DNA of 50,995 nt from an uncultured Brachyspira sp. (GCF_944390595.1 NZ_CALXRN010000130.1:1-50995); one strand, 5' to 3'. Positions 25,456 through 34,725 are shown, counted from the stretch's first letter. Numbers and translations: made by a program. The notes: generated from the sequence alone by a model not told the origin.

Positions 25456-26022
25456 TTATATATAGCTAATAATAGTTCCAAATAATAATATTGCCAATGA
25501 TATATAAATTAAATAATCACATACTATAGGAGTAATTAAAACCAACAATGCTTTAAATGAACTTTCTATATTAAATGAATATTTAATATTATTAAACATC
25601 ATAATAATATAATATAATCCTAATATAAAAAACATTATAAACTGTATAAAGTAAAGAGAAGAAAACCTTCCGCATAATAAAGTTATAGGCAATATAAATA
25701 TAAATATACCGTATAAACCAAAACAGTTATTTATGAATGTTTTAGTATTATTGCTGTCAGCATTCTTAAAAAATACTGATACTGTTAAGTTAATAATAGA
25801 TATTTTTACTATATTTGATATTGCTATATATGCTGCTATACCAAAAGTAAATATAAATAGATTTAGTATATTGGATCTATTATTAATTGAATATATTGCA
25901 GATATTGATATGCTTAGAGAAGCTAATAAATATATTAATATTGAATATTCAAAATTAATAGATTTTTTTATAGCTTCTTTAGGTTTTAATAAGTAATAAT
26001 ATATAGCTTCATATATTTTCAT
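25456..26022 (-). CDS. Yip1-like integral membrane protein
   Basis: 188 aa with about five hydrophobic helices and no large soluble part. The opening IYEAIYYYLLKPKEAIKKSI and the spacing of helices are those of bacterial Yip1-domain proteins, which have no settled function. It touches the sppA stop (shared base at 26022) and is 2 bp from the permease gene, so all are co-translated. A link to envelope biogenesis is inferred from its neighbours only. Confidence 0.6.
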   Translation of the reverse strand: MKIYEAIYYYLLKPKEAIKKSINFEYSILIYLLASLSISISAIYSINNRSNILNLFIFTFGIAAYIAISNIVKISIINLTVSVFFKNADSNNTKTFINNCFGLYGIFIFILPITLLCGRFSSLYFIQFIMFFILGLYYIIMMFNNIKYSFNIESSFKALLVLITPIVCDYLIYISLAILLFGTIISYI

Positions 26023-27113
26023 TAATTTTCTCCAATATAATTTGGAATATAAATATACATAGGCACACCTATATATTTAGTATTCATTATTTCTTCATAA
26101 GGTATAGGCAATGAAGATTTAGGTTTTACTATATCAGAAACATTAGCAAGAAATAAATTTAATACATTGTTTTTTGTTTCCGGCTTTTTTATTATATAAG
26201 GTTCTTCATCTTCTATACCGCCAATTTCGGCAGCATCTTTTATAGCATCCTGTAATGTACCTATTGAATCTATAAGTCCTATTTCTAATGCTCTTTTACC
26301 GCTGAATACTCTTCCGTCAAATATATTATCTCTGTCTCCTTTTATTTTATCTCCTCTTGATTGTTCAACAACATTGGTAAATTGAGCAACAAATTCTTCT
26401 GTCATGCCCTGCCAATATTCCAATTCATCCTCTCTAGGCTCTCTGAAAGGGGAAAGAGAATCTTTATTTCTTCCGCTTTTTATAGTGTACATTTTAACGC
26501 CGTATTTATCCATTAGTCCGGAAACATTGAAGAATTGGGATATTACCCCTATGCTTCCTGTTAAAGTAGATTCATTAGCGTAGATTTTATCAGCTATCAT
26601 TGATATATAATATCCTCCGCTTGCTGCCATGCTTCTAAATGATGCAACTATTGGTTTAGGATATTTTTCTTTTAGATTCTGCAAATATTTCAATGCCTCT
26701 TCGCATGAAGTTAATGAACCTCCTGGACTGTCTACTTGAAGAACTATAGCTTTTACTTTATCGTTTTTCATATAGTAGTCGAAATCATCCATTAATTCTT
26801 CTGTTACAGATGGAAATTCTATGCCAAGATTTGTTTTTCTTTTTACATGAGTTATTATGCCTGTTAAATCAATTACAGCTATACCGTCTTTTAATGATGT
26901 TTTATTAGGCAGTGTACTGGAAGATATTATTACTGATTTATTTTCAGGCTTTAAAAATATACTGAGCATTCCGGTAATTATTGAAATAATTATAAGTGCA
27001 AAAAATATTAACTCTCTTTTACTTTTTTCTTTTTTTGTTTTACTCTCTTTACTGATGATATTTTCTTCACTGCTTTCTTCTTTATAGTTTTCTTTTTCTT
27101 CTTCGTATGACAT
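26022..27113 (-). CDS. sppA: Signal peptide peptidase SppA
   Basis: 363 aa, the short SppA form with one catalytic domain. An E/K-rich cytoplasmic tail (1-33) precedes a membrane helix (34-54). The catalytic serine is Ser165 in SMAASGGYYIS and the general-base lysine is Lys217 in SGRNKDS; VDSPGG and LTGSIGVI are conserved structure motifs. It degrades cleaved signal peptides in the membrane. The start is supported by GGAGG ten bases before the ATG, even though this places the first 35 codons inside the RNase J gene. Confidence 0.9.
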   Translation of the reverse strand: MSYEEEKENYKEESSEENIISKESKTKKEKSKRELIFFALIIISIITGMLSIFLKPENKSVIISSSTLPNKTSLKDGIAVIDLTGIITHVKRKTNLGIEFPSVTEELMDDFDYYMKNDKVKAIVLQVDSPGGSLTSCEEALKYLQNLKEKYPKPIVASFRSMAASGGYYISMIADKIYANESTLTGSIGVISQFFNVSGLMDKYGVKMYTIKSGRNKDSLSPFREPREDELEYWQGMTEEFVAQFTNVVEQSRGDKIKGDRDNIFDGRVFSGKRALEIGLIDSIGTLQDAIKDAAEIGGIEDEEPYIIKKPETKNNVLNLFLANVSDIVKPKSSLPIPYEEIMNTKYIGVPMYIYIPNYIGEN

Positions 27114-28912
27114 TGATTTTTTTCCTCCATTATAGTTAAATTATTTATATTATCCAGTGCTTCTGTTTTTTTATTTTCTTGATTATCGCTTTCTATTGTT
27201 TCTACATAAACATTATCTATATATAAACATACGAATATTACAGGTTCTCTTCCTATAATTTGAATAAACTTCTTTCTTAAAGCTTCTCTTACTTCATATT
27301 TGATTGTAGACGGAGTTCTTTTATTTCTATCAAGAAGTTTTCTTACAGCTTCTGTAGCAGATTTTGTGCCTTCTTCTATAAGCTGTTCATTTTTATTTAT
27401 TAATCCTTCTTTTTCTCCTCCGTTATATGTGAAGCCTTTGCTTTCTAAATCTATTTTTATATCATAATGTCCTGTTTTATTTTTCTTTGCTACAACATTA
27501 GCTACAACAACACCATTTAAAGACAATTGCTCTCTGTCATGGAATATGCTTTCTTCCAAATCTCCTACACCCTTGCCATCAACATATATATTTCTTATTT
27601 CTATAGGTTCAGCTAATTTCGCTTCAAGGGTTTCATCTATTTCCAGTACATCTCCGTTATATAATAAAAATCCTTTAGTATCAAGTCCGTTTAAGTTTTC
27701 AACAAGCTTTATATGAGTTATTAAATGTCTCTTTTCTCCATGAATAGGTATGAAATATTTAGGTTTTACTAATCTGTACATTAATTTTAAATCTTCGCTT
27801 GAAGCATGCCCGGATACATGAAGAAGTTTTTTATCTTCTCCAACCATTTTTGCCCCAAGGTCAAATAAATTATTAATCATTCTTGTAACAGCCATTTCAT
27901 TGCCAGGTATTACACTTGATGAAAATATAACCATATCTCCGTCTTCTACTTTTATATGCTTATGAGCTTCTGCTGCTATCAACGATAATGAAGAATAAGG
28001 TTCTCCCTGTGTTCCTGTGGTAATGCATACTACTTTTTCTCTAGGATATCTATTTATTTTATCTATTGGTATTACTATATCATAAAGGTTTAAATATCCC
28101 ATTTCTTCAGCTATTTTTGTATATTTGATTAAGCTTCTGCCGGAAAATGCAACATATTTATTATTTACTTTTGCTGCTGTTACTAAATCCTGTATTCTTT
28201 CTATACTGCTTGCAAATACTGCAACAATAATCATTCCGTCTTCATAAGCAAATAACGGCGTCATTGTATTTTGAACAACACTTTCGCTCATAGAAAAACC
28301 ATCTTTTTGACAGTTTGTTGAATCGGCAAGCATTAAAAGCACACCGTTTTCCCCATATTCAGCAAATTTATATAAATCTATGAATCTGTCAGTAGTAGGG
28401 TTTAAATCTATTTTGAAATCTCCTGTATGTATTATTACGCCAAGAGGTGTTGTGATTGCTACGCCTACACCATCAGGTATACTGTGATTTACTCTTATAA
28501 ACTCTATATCAAAATTCATTCCTAATTGTATTTTATTTCTAGGCTCAATTTCAAATATTTTGATATCTTTATATTCATTTTTATAATCGTTAAATTTAGC
28601 TCTTAAAAATGCTATAGTTAATCTAGTACCATATATTGGAATATCTGGAAATTTTCTTGAAAAATGAGGTATAGCTCCAATATGATCCTCATGTCCATGA
28701 GTAAGAATTAATCCTATAACATTTTTATCTTCTAAATATGAAGTATCCGGTATCACATAATCTATTCCAAGCATGTGATATCTTGGAAACATAAAACCGC
28801 AATCAACTATTAATACTTCATTTCCATATTCTATTAGAGTCATATTCATACCAATTTCCTGAACTCCGCCAAGAGGTATGATTCTTATTTTATCTTTATT
28901 ACTATTATCCAT
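27008..28912 (-). CDS. rnj: Ribonuclease J with basic C-terminal tail
   Basis: 634 aa; family members are about 550-560. Metallo-beta-lactamase motif LTHGHEDHIGA gives His72, His74, Asp76 and His77; beta-CASP elements include FSSSVIPGNE and HVSGHASSEDL. Residues to about 570 end in the normal C-terminal domain (GREPVIFVCLYIDN). A lysine-rich tail of about 60 residues follows (TKKKKKTIKKKAVKK and more). The tail region overlaps the first 106 nt of sppA in another frame. RNase J is an endo/5'-exonuclease of mRNA turnover and rRNA maturation; the basic tail could bind RNA or partners. It heads the operon. Confidence 0.93.
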   Translation of the reverse strand: MDNSNKDKIRIIPLGGVQEIGMNMTLIEYGNEVLIVDCGFMFPRYHMLGIDYVIPDTSYLEDKNVIGLILTHGHEDHIGAIPHFSRKFPDIPIYGTRLTIAFLRAKFNDYKNEYKDIKIFEIEPRNKIQLGMNFDIEFIRVNHSIPDGVGVAITTPLGVIIHTGDFKIDLNPTTDRFIDLYKFAEYGENGVLLMLADSTNCQKDGFSMSESVVQNTMTPLFAYEDGMIIVAVFASSIERIQDLVTAAKVNNKYVAFSGRSLIKYTKIAEEMGYLNLYDIVIPIDKINRYPREKVVCITTGTQGEPYSSLSLIAAEAHKHIKVEDGDMVIFSSSVIPGNEMAVTRMINNLFDLGAKMVGEDKKLLHVSGHASSEDLKLMYRLVKPKYFIPIHGEKRHLITHIKLVENLNGLDTKGFLLYNGDVLEIDETLEAKLAEPIEIRNIYVDGKGVGDLEESIFHDREQLSLNGVVVANVVAKKNKTGHYDIKIDLESKGFTYNGGEKEGLINKNEQLIEEGTKSATEAVRKLLDRNKRTPSTIKYEVREALRKKFIQIIGREPVIFVCLYIDNVYVETIESDNQENKKTEALDNINNLTIMEEKNQCHTKKKKKTIKKKAVKKISSVKRVKQKKKKVKES

Positions 28913-28961
28913 TAAATACTACTTTATTATTCTAAAACAAAAATTACATTAATATCATTTT

Positions 28962-28990
28962 ATTTTAACTATAAAAAAGTATTAAGTCAA
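28962..28990 (-). promoter_or_regulatory. RNase J operon promoter
   Basis: On the minus strand TTGACT (28990-28985), a 17-bp spacer and TAAAAT (28967-28962), about 50 bp before the rnj ATG. Confidence 0.7.
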
Positions 28991-29045
28991 GTTATAATTT
29001 ATATCTATATTACTATATATGGTTTTAAAAAGGTAATCAGATTAC

Positions 29046-29825
29046 TTATCCATTTATTTGATTATTATTTTCTTCTTTTTGACTGCTTATATTTTTCAAT
29101 ATACTTTTTATTTCAAAAGGTGTTAGATTTTTATTTTTTTCTTTTAGTAAAGCAACTATTCCTGATATATGAGGAGCAGCAAAGCTATTTCCTATCATCA
29201 TCATATATGAATTATTAATCCAAGGTACTTTTATATATATTCCTCTGGCTAAAAATTCTATACAGTTGCTGTATCTATAATAAAATTCATATTGATCATC
29301 GCTTTCTATTGCTTCTACTGCTATTACAGGAGATAATATAGAAGGTATGCTTGGTATAGGGTCATTATTGGCAGCAGCTATTAATGTTCTGTTTTCATAG
29401 TATGCTCTGTCTAATAAAGTATAGAAATTACTTATATATGTTTTATTGGTAGTTCCTAAACTCAAATTTATTATATCCATTTTGTTTTCTATAGCCCATT
29501 CCAATCCTTTTAAAAATACGTCAACTTGTCCTGATAATTTATTGCCCAAAACCTGTATACTGTAAAGTTCTGCATCTTTTGCAATAGAATGTATTATGCC
29601 TGCACAAGCTGTACCATGTCCGTATTGATCAAAACCTTTATAATCTTTTAATACAACTTCATCGTTTTCATATTCTATAACAACTCCTCCTTTTACAGCA
29701 TCGCTTCCTTTAAATACGTCATGAGATGCTTCTATACCGCTGTCTATTATTCCAATCTTTACTCCCTTGCCTGTCAAATCTTTCAGCATATCTTCTTTAT
29801 CTATATTAAAAATATTAGAACTCAT
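29046..29825 (-). CDS. Compact subtilisin-like serine protease (S8)
   Basis: 259 aa, a bare subtilase core with no signal peptide and no propeptide. The triad is Asp28 (IGIIDSGIE), His70 (QYGHGTACAG) and Ser215 (GNSFAAPHISG); the oxyanion Asn is in AAANND (154/155). Without an export signal it should act in the cytoplasm. It overlaps a GAF-domain gene by 11 bp and is read after it, so the two are translationally coupled and probably cooperate. Substrate unknown. Confidence 0.88.
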   Translation of the reverse strand: MSSNIFNIDKEDMLKDLTGKGVKIGIIDSGIEASHDVFKGSDAVKGGVVIEYENDEVVLKDYKGFDQYGHGTACAGIIHSIAKDAELYSIQVLGNKLSGQVDVFLKGLEWAIENKMDIINLSLGTTNKTYISNFYTLLDRAYYENRTLIAAANNDPIPSIPSILSPVIAVEAIESDDQYEFYYRYSNCIEFLARGIYIKVPWINNSYMMMIGNSFAAPHISGIVALLKEKNKNLTPFEIKSILKNISSQKEENNNQING

Positions 29826-30588
29826 AAATTATTTCCTTGATAGTTTTTTTTCTAAATGAGATAGATAATTGCTTAAAAATAGTTTGCAGAAATTTAACTC
29901 TCTCATCTATATCACCTATCTTATTTAATATTTCAGATATTTTTAAATTTTCCTTTAATAATGGGTTATTTGTATATGATGATAGATCTTGTTTTATTTC
30001 TTCTTTTTGTTCATCTGATATATTTTTTATGGCAGAAACAAAAATTTCTCTAATGTTTCTATCTGTATAACTATCTTCAATTACAATAGAAGCTATTTTT
30101 GCAAAAGAATATAAATGATGCATATCAAGCTGTGAAAAATGAGTATCATCTTTTTTATTTATAACTTCTAAAACGCCGATAACATCATCTTTTATTTTTA
30201 TTGGAACTATTGCTATATCGTCTATTTGTATATTAACAGTATCTTCTGTGTCATGCAAAGCAGCACTTACAGATTTGTACATTTCTTTATTTTTAGATAC
30301 ATCGGCAATATTTAAAGCCTGTCCAGATATAAATACGTTTCCTGTGATACCTTTTCCTATAGGTACTTTAAAGCTATTTACTTTTTCATTATTAAAAGTT
30401 TTATATGCTTTTAATTCTAAATATTCTCTGCTTTTATCAAGCAGCAATAAATGTCCTGCCTTTGAATCTGTGATAGAAACAGCGGTCTCTATTATTTTAT
30501 TAAAACATTCCTCCTCTTGTTTTGAAGAAGTAAGCAAAAGTGCAAAATCTATTTGCTTAATCAAAGAAAAAAAATCTGACTTTTCCAT
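29815..30588 (-). CDS. GAF-domain sensor protein
   Basis: 257 aa. Residues about 12-175 form a GAF domain: EECFNKIIETAVSITDSKAGHLLLLD, VPIGKGITGNVFISGQALNIAD, IAIVPIKIKDDVIGVLEVINKKD. The remaining 80 residues are charged helices (SDEQKEEIKQDL, KISEILNKIGDIDERVKFLQTIFKQL) that may be a coiled coil. There is no kinase, cyclase or HTH output domain; the output may be the subtilase encoded next, whose start lies within this gene. The ligand (nucleotide, redox or small molecule) cannot be inferred. Confidence 0.8.
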   Translation of the reverse strand: MEKSDFFSLIKQIDFALLLTSSKQEEECFNKIIETAVSITDSKAGHLLLLDKSREYLELKAYKTFNNEKVNSFKVPIGKGITGNVFISGQALNIADVSKNKEMYKSVSAALHDTEDTVNIQIDDIAIVPIKIKDDVIGVLEVINKKDDTHFSQLDMHHLYSFAKIASIVIEDSYTDRNIREIFVSAIKNISDEQKEEIKQDLSSYTNNPLLKENLKISEILNKIGDIDERVKFLQTIFKQLSISFRKKTIKEIIYEF

Positions 30589-31029
30589 TTTTTATTATAC
30601 CTTTATTATTAAAAATATAAATTAATATTATACTATGATTTATTTTTATATATAATATATATTATCATTATTAAAATTAAAACTATAAAGTTTATGTATT
30701 TGAATGTAAATATCAATTTAGATGTATTTAGTCATAATAATTTGTTCTTGCAATATCATATTTGTAGTTAGGTTTGCGTTTATATTAAAATATTTTCAGC
30801 TATTTATTTGTTGTTTTAATACTGAATATTTGGAATGTATTGAGTATTTTCTAAGTCAGAGATTGTAGGCAGTTTTTCCCATCTATAAAAACTTTTTCTA
30901 AGTTTCAAGAGATTACAAAACTATTTATACGATTTATTATTTTCGTCTAAATGTATATATCTTATAATTATATATGATTTATTTATTTGTCATTGATACC
31001 CCAAAAATATTAATAAATATAATAGGAAA
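30589..31029. other. Gene-poor AT-rich region before the GAF gene
   Basis: 441 bp without a convincing gene. The only protein-like text is a minus-strand stretch (30816-30908) that reads LRKSFYRWEKLPTISDLE and ends in a stop after 30 residues; it has a stop just upstream and no ribosome site, so it may be the remnant of a lost gene. The part nearest the GAF gene should hold that gene's promoter, but I cannot single out one. Confidence 0.4.
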
Positions 31030-31674
31030 CTATATGATTTTATTACTTAATTTGGTTATGCAGTCTTTTATTTTATTGTTATAAACGGATCTTATTTTTT
31101 CTAAAGTATGATCTGATATATTATGTTTTGTTTTTATATCTTTTATTTTTATTTCTTTATTCAAAAAAGAAAAAACATATTCTTTATATATTGGGAAGCT
31201 ATCTTCTATATCTTCTCCGTTTTTATTTTTTACTTTTATTATATTTGATAGTCTTTGATTACACATATTACATTTTTCACATACAATATTCATACTTTGT
31301 TTTACAATTGCATCAATAAATAAGAATAGTCCTTCTTTATATTCTTTATACAAGTCATTTATATCATTATCAGTAATTGGTATATCAAATAATTCATCTA
31401 TAAATTCTTTTGATTCATATTTTGTATTTACTTTATTATTTTTCTTTCTAAAAAAATCTGTGACTCTTGAATTTATCATTATAAATATATATCCATCTAA
31501 CTGATCATATCCATTTTTATCAAAGCCATTTTCTATTTTATTCAATAGCTCCATATATATATCCTGCATTATATCATTAGCGTCTTCAAAATTTCCTACT
31601 TTAGAATATATTTTATATATGTATGATTGGTGATTTCTATCTATAGAATCAATTAAATCTAATATTTTCCACAT
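31030..31674 (-). CDS. ECF-like sigma factor with central Cys cluster
   Basis: 214 aa. Region 2 is recognisable: VGNFEDANDIMQDIYMELL (26-44) and LDGYIFIMINSRVTDFFRKK (59-78), the pattern of DAEDxxQExFLRL and WLxxIArNxxxDxxRK. A helix-turn-helix like region 4 sits at the end (IKDIKTKHNISDHTLEKIRSVY). Between them is an unusual segment with Cys132, Cys135 and Cys138 (CEKCNMC), which could bind zinc or sense redox state. It follows a 52-aa ORF and a 191-aa unknown gene on the same strand; no known anti-sigma is present. Confidence 0.65.
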   Translation of the reverse strand: MWKILDLIDSIDRNHQSYIYKIYSKVGNFEDANDIMQDIYMELLNKIENGFDKNGYDQLDGYIFIMINSRVTDFFRKKNNKVNTKYESKEFIDELFDIPITDNDINDLYKEYKEGLFLFIDAIVKQSMNIVCEKCNMCNQRLSNIIKVKNKNGEDIEDSFPIYKEYVFSFLNKEIKIKDIKTKHNISDHTLEKIRSVYNNKIKDCITKLSNKII

Positions 31675-31687
31675 AATTTAATAACTT

Positions 31688-31846
31688 TTACCTATTTTTA
31701 TATTTTATAAATGAGTTTAATTTTTTCTTTTTAATAAGAAATAAATCTCTTATTTTATCAAGAAGTCTATAATTAAGAATAAAGCTTCCTGATATGTTTA
31801 TATTTTTATATAAATTTAAGACATATATGGTGATTGGATGATTCAT
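31688..31846 (-). CDS. Small basic protein, 52 aa, unknown
   Basis: An open frame of 52 codons between the unknown 191-aa gene and the sigma factor gene, with AAGGG seven bases before its ATG. The product is basic (LLDKIRDLFLIKKKKLNSF) with no recognised motif. It ends 13 bp before the sigma factor start, which would fit a coupled operon. Being short and in AT-rich DNA it could be chance; the good ribosome site and tight packing are the only support. Confidence 0.4.
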   Translation of the reverse strand: MNHPITIYVLNLYKNINISGSFILNYRLLDKIRDLFLIKKKKLNSFIKYKNR

Positions 31847-31878
31847 AAAATAACCCTTATAAATACATAATTCTTTTT

Positions 31879-32454
31879 TTAAAAATCAGATTTTTTTAGC
31901 AGAAAAATCCAATCTTTTTCATAAAAAAAATCTTCAATCTTTAAATTCGAACAAAAAATACCATTAAATGTGCACAATTTTAATTTTTCTTTGTTTGTTA
32001 AATTAACCATAAATAAATCTGAAGTAATATTTTCCATACATTCTATATTTCCTGTAACATATAAATTTGGATTATCAAAAGTTAAATATACAGGCAGATC
32101 AGAATCTATGTAATTTAATTTAATAGAGAAATTTTTACTGAAACCTACAACTTTACTATTTTCTTCAAAATGTTCATCTTCTTCAACTCTTTCATGTAAT
32201 ACAAAATTATTAGTAGGTATGGAAAAGCATATTATATCGTTTATTTTTAGATGTTTTTTTAGATAATTATAAGTTATATCTTTTATGATAGAAAATTTAT
32301 TATCCGCAATAAAGTCATTGGATTTATCATTATTAGAAGAATCTATTATGATTTTATCGAACATAGTTAAATTATTCTTGTCTGTATGTTTTTGTTTGAA
32401 AATATTGCTAAAATATTTCATTATTTCCTCTATAGTCTTTTTATTGTCTTCCAT
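31879..32454 (-). CDS. Unknown protein upstream of the sigma factor
   Basis: 191 aa, acidic N-terminal half, no signal peptide or membrane helix. I do not recognise a family. The second half (about 95-190) alternates hydrophobic and polar residues as in a beta-rich domain (SKVVGFSKNFSIKLNYID, VYLTFDNPNLYVTGNI). AAGG precedes the ATG. It is first in a leftward group with the 52-aa ORF and the sigma factor gene, so a role in regulating or responding to that sigma factor is possible but unproven. Confidence 0.6.
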   Translation of the reverse strand: MEDNKKTIEEIMKYFSNIFKQKHTDKNNLTMFDKIIIDSSNNDKSNDFIADNKFSIIKDITYNYLKKHLKINDIICFSIPTNNFVLHERVEEDEHFEENSKVVGFSKNFSIKLNYIDSDLPVYLTFDNPNLYVTGNIECMENITSDLFMVNLTNKEKLKLCTFNGIFCSNLKIEDFFYEKDWIFLLKKSDF

Positions 32455-32770
32455 AGTACCTTCTATTTAATATAATATACGTAAATTTATTATTGTTATT
32501 TGTTTTTTTATTATAAAAAAATATACTTTTATTGAAAAAAATATTTAAAAAACTTATTTTCTTCGTTTATATATTATTTTTTATTCTTTTTCAATATTAT
32601 TCGCTTTAGTTTATTTTATTAATTAACTTATAAATTAACAAAATAAATAAGATTATATTAGTTTTATGTATATATGCATTATAATAGAAAATAGAAATAA
32701 AAAAATATTAAATATCTAATTTTAATTTTATTTATAGTATAATAAAATTGTAATAAAAAAGGTATTGTTT
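32455..32770. other. Divergent intergenic region
   Basis: 316 bp of AT-rich DNA between the leftward sigma-factor group and the rightward DUF4037 gene. A TATAAT at 32738-32743 is a plausible -10 for the rightward gene; its -35 is unclear. No gene or strong hairpin seen. Confidence 0.45.
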
Positions 32771-33574
32771 ATGAATATAGATTATATTATTGATGAGTAT
32801 ATAAAAGAGGCATTAAAAAATAATGATATTGATGCCGTAGTTTTATCCGGTTCTAAAACAAGTTTGATTAATGATAATATGTCTGATTATGATATATATG
32901 TTTATTCTAAAAATAGAGTTGATATAAATACCAGAAATAAAATTGCTGAAAAATATTCATCTTGTTATGATATAGGAAATGATTATTTTGAGCATGGAGA
33001 TGAATTAATATTAAAAGAAAATGGTATATGTTTGGATTTTATGTATAGGGATTTATCTTGGATAGAAGGAGAACTTAATTATGTATGGAGAAATTTTAAT
33101 TCTAAAATAGGATATACTACTGCTTTTTTATACAATATTAAGCATTCTAAAATACTTTATGATAAGAATAGATGCTTTCAGTCTTTTCAGGAAGAATTAA
33201 ATAAAGAATATCCTGATAGATTAAAAGAGAATATAATAAATAAAAATTATAATGTTATGTATGCTAAAAAAACATCATCTTTTTATGAACAATTAGAAAA
33301 AGCTGTTATGCGTAATGATATTATAAGTATTAATCATAGAATTACTGCTATATTATCATCATATTTTGATATTTTATTTGCATTAAATAAGGAATTTCAT
33401 CCCGGAGAGAAGAAGCTTGTAGAATATGTATTAAAATTATGCGATAATATACCGGATAATTTTGAAGAAAATATAAAAAGTATACTATTTAATGATTATA
33501 ATAAAGATAGTAAAAATATTTTAGAAAAAGCAAAAATTCTTATTGAAAATATCGCAAAAATTTGTAAATTATAA
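32771..33574 (+). CDS. DUF4037-type nucleotidyltransferase-domain protein
   Basis: 267 aa. The N-terminus has a nucleotidyltransferase-like motif VVLSGSKTSLINDNMSDYDIYVY with the spaced Asp pair DYD, and a later acidic ICLDFMY that could give the third carboxylate. The helical remainder fits DUF4037, where a substrate domain follows. It likely transfers a nucleotide to an unknown acceptor. An in-frame TTG two codons earlier is less likely than the ATG; AAAAAAGG lies upstream. Single gene before pheS. Confidence 0.68.
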   Translation: MNIDYIIDEYIKEALKNNDIDAVVLSGSKTSLINDNMSDYDIYVYSKNRVDINTRNKIAEKYSSCYDIGNDYFEHGDELILKENGICLDFMYRDLSWIEGELNYVWRNFNSKIGYTTAFLYNIKHSKILYDKNRCFQSFQEELNKEYPDRLKENIINKNYNVMYAKKTSSFYEQLEKAVMRNDIISINHRITAILSSYFDILFALNKEFHPGEKKLVEYVLKLCDNIPDNFEENIKSILFNDYNKDSKNILEKAKILIENIAKICKL

Positions 33575-33601
33575 GCTATATAATATTGATTAATAATTAT
33601 C

Positions 33602-33630
33602 TTGAAAATAATTTTATGATGTATTATAAT
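33602..33630 (+). promoter_or_regulatory. pheST promoter
   Basis: TTGAAA (33602-33607), 17-bp spacer and perfect TATAAT (33625-33630), about 32 bp before the pheS ATG. No T-box or attenuator-like hairpin fits in the short leader. Confidence 0.8.
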
Positions 33631-33662
33631 ATAAAAGTTAATTTTAACAATAGGAATAATTA

Positions 33663-34682
33663 ATGGAGAATCTAGAGGAACTTCATAATACATTAAAGAA
33701 TAGCATAGAAAATGCTAATACCCAATCAGATATAGATGATATAAGGGTTAATTACTTAGGACGTAAAGGTAAAATTACAGAGCTTTTGAAAAATCTTTCA
33801 TCTATAGAAGATTTAGAGCAGAAAAAAGAATTTGGTAAAAAAATTAATGAGATAAAAAACTATTGTGAAAATTTTTTAGCTGAAAAGAAAAATATAATAT
33901 TAGAAAGAGAATTTCTAGTTTCTTTAGAAAAAAACAAAATAGACATAACTATGCCTGGAAGGAGACCAAAGGCAGCCAGTGTTAATTTATTAACAAGTGT
34001 GGAAGAAGAAATAGTATCTATTTTAACAGAAATAGGTTTTAGAGTTGTAGAGGGTAATGAAATAGAGGATGATTTTCATAATTTTGAAGCTTTAAATATA
34101 CCTTATTATCATCCTTCAAGAGACAGCCATGATTCTTTCTTTATTTCTAAGGAGCATGTACTTAGAACTCATACATCAGGTATGCAGATAAGGACTATGC
34201 TTGAAACTCCTCCTCCTATAGCTGTAGTTTCTCCTGGTAAATGTGCTAGAAGAGATGCCATAGATTCAAAACATTCTCCAGTATTCCACCAAGTTGAAGG
34301 ACTTATGGTTGATAGCGGAATAAGTTTTAATGATTTAAAAGGTGTATTAGAATTATTCTGTAAAAAGATGTTTGGGGATAAAACTCAAATAAGATTAAGA
34401 CCGGATTATTTTCCATTTGTAGAGCCAGGTGCTGATTTAAGTGCTACATGTGTAATATGCGGAGGAAGCGGATGTAAAACTTGCGGAGGCGAGGGATGGC
34501 TTGAACTTATGGGAGCAGGTATGATTCATCCTAATGTATTTAAACATGTAGGTTATGATATTAATAAATATACTGGTTTTGCTTTCGGTATGGGTATAGA
34601 ACGTGTTGCTATGATAAAATACGGTATAACTGATATTAGAATGTTCTATGAGAATGATATAGATTTCTTGAAACAGTGGTAA
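33663..34682 (+). CDS. pheS: Phenylalanyl-tRNA synthetase alpha subunit
   Basis: 339 aa, normal length. An N-terminal coiled-coil arm (1-90, with YLGRKGKITELLKNL) precedes the class II catalytic core: HPSRDSHDSFF, RTHTSGMQIRTM, FHQVEGLMVD, RLRPDYFPFVEPGAD and motif 3 GFAFGMGIERVAMIKYGI. A cysteine-rich loop (CVICGGSGCKTCGGEG) is also seen in other bacterial PheS. It pairs with PheT to charge tRNA-Phe. pheT follows after 43 bp. Confidence 0.97.
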   Translation: MENLEELHNTLKNSIENANTQSDIDDIRVNYLGRKGKITELLKNLSSIEDLEQKKEFGKKINEIKNYCENFLAEKKNIILEREFLVSLEKNKIDITMPGRRPKAASVNLLTSVEEEIVSILTEIGFRVVEGNEIEDDFHNFEALNIPYYHPSRDSHDSFFISKEHVLRTHTSGMQIRTMLETPPPIAVVSPGKCARRDAIDSKHSPVFHQVEGLMVDSGISFNDLKGVLELFCKKMFGDKTQIRLRPDYFPFVEPGADLSATCVICGGSGCKTCGGEGWLELMGAGMIHPNVFKHVGYDINKYTGFAFGMGIERVAMIKYGITDIRMFYENDIDFLKQW

Positions 34683-34725
34683 TCATATTAAAATAAGTTT
34701 TTTATATTAAGTTGAGGATATAATA

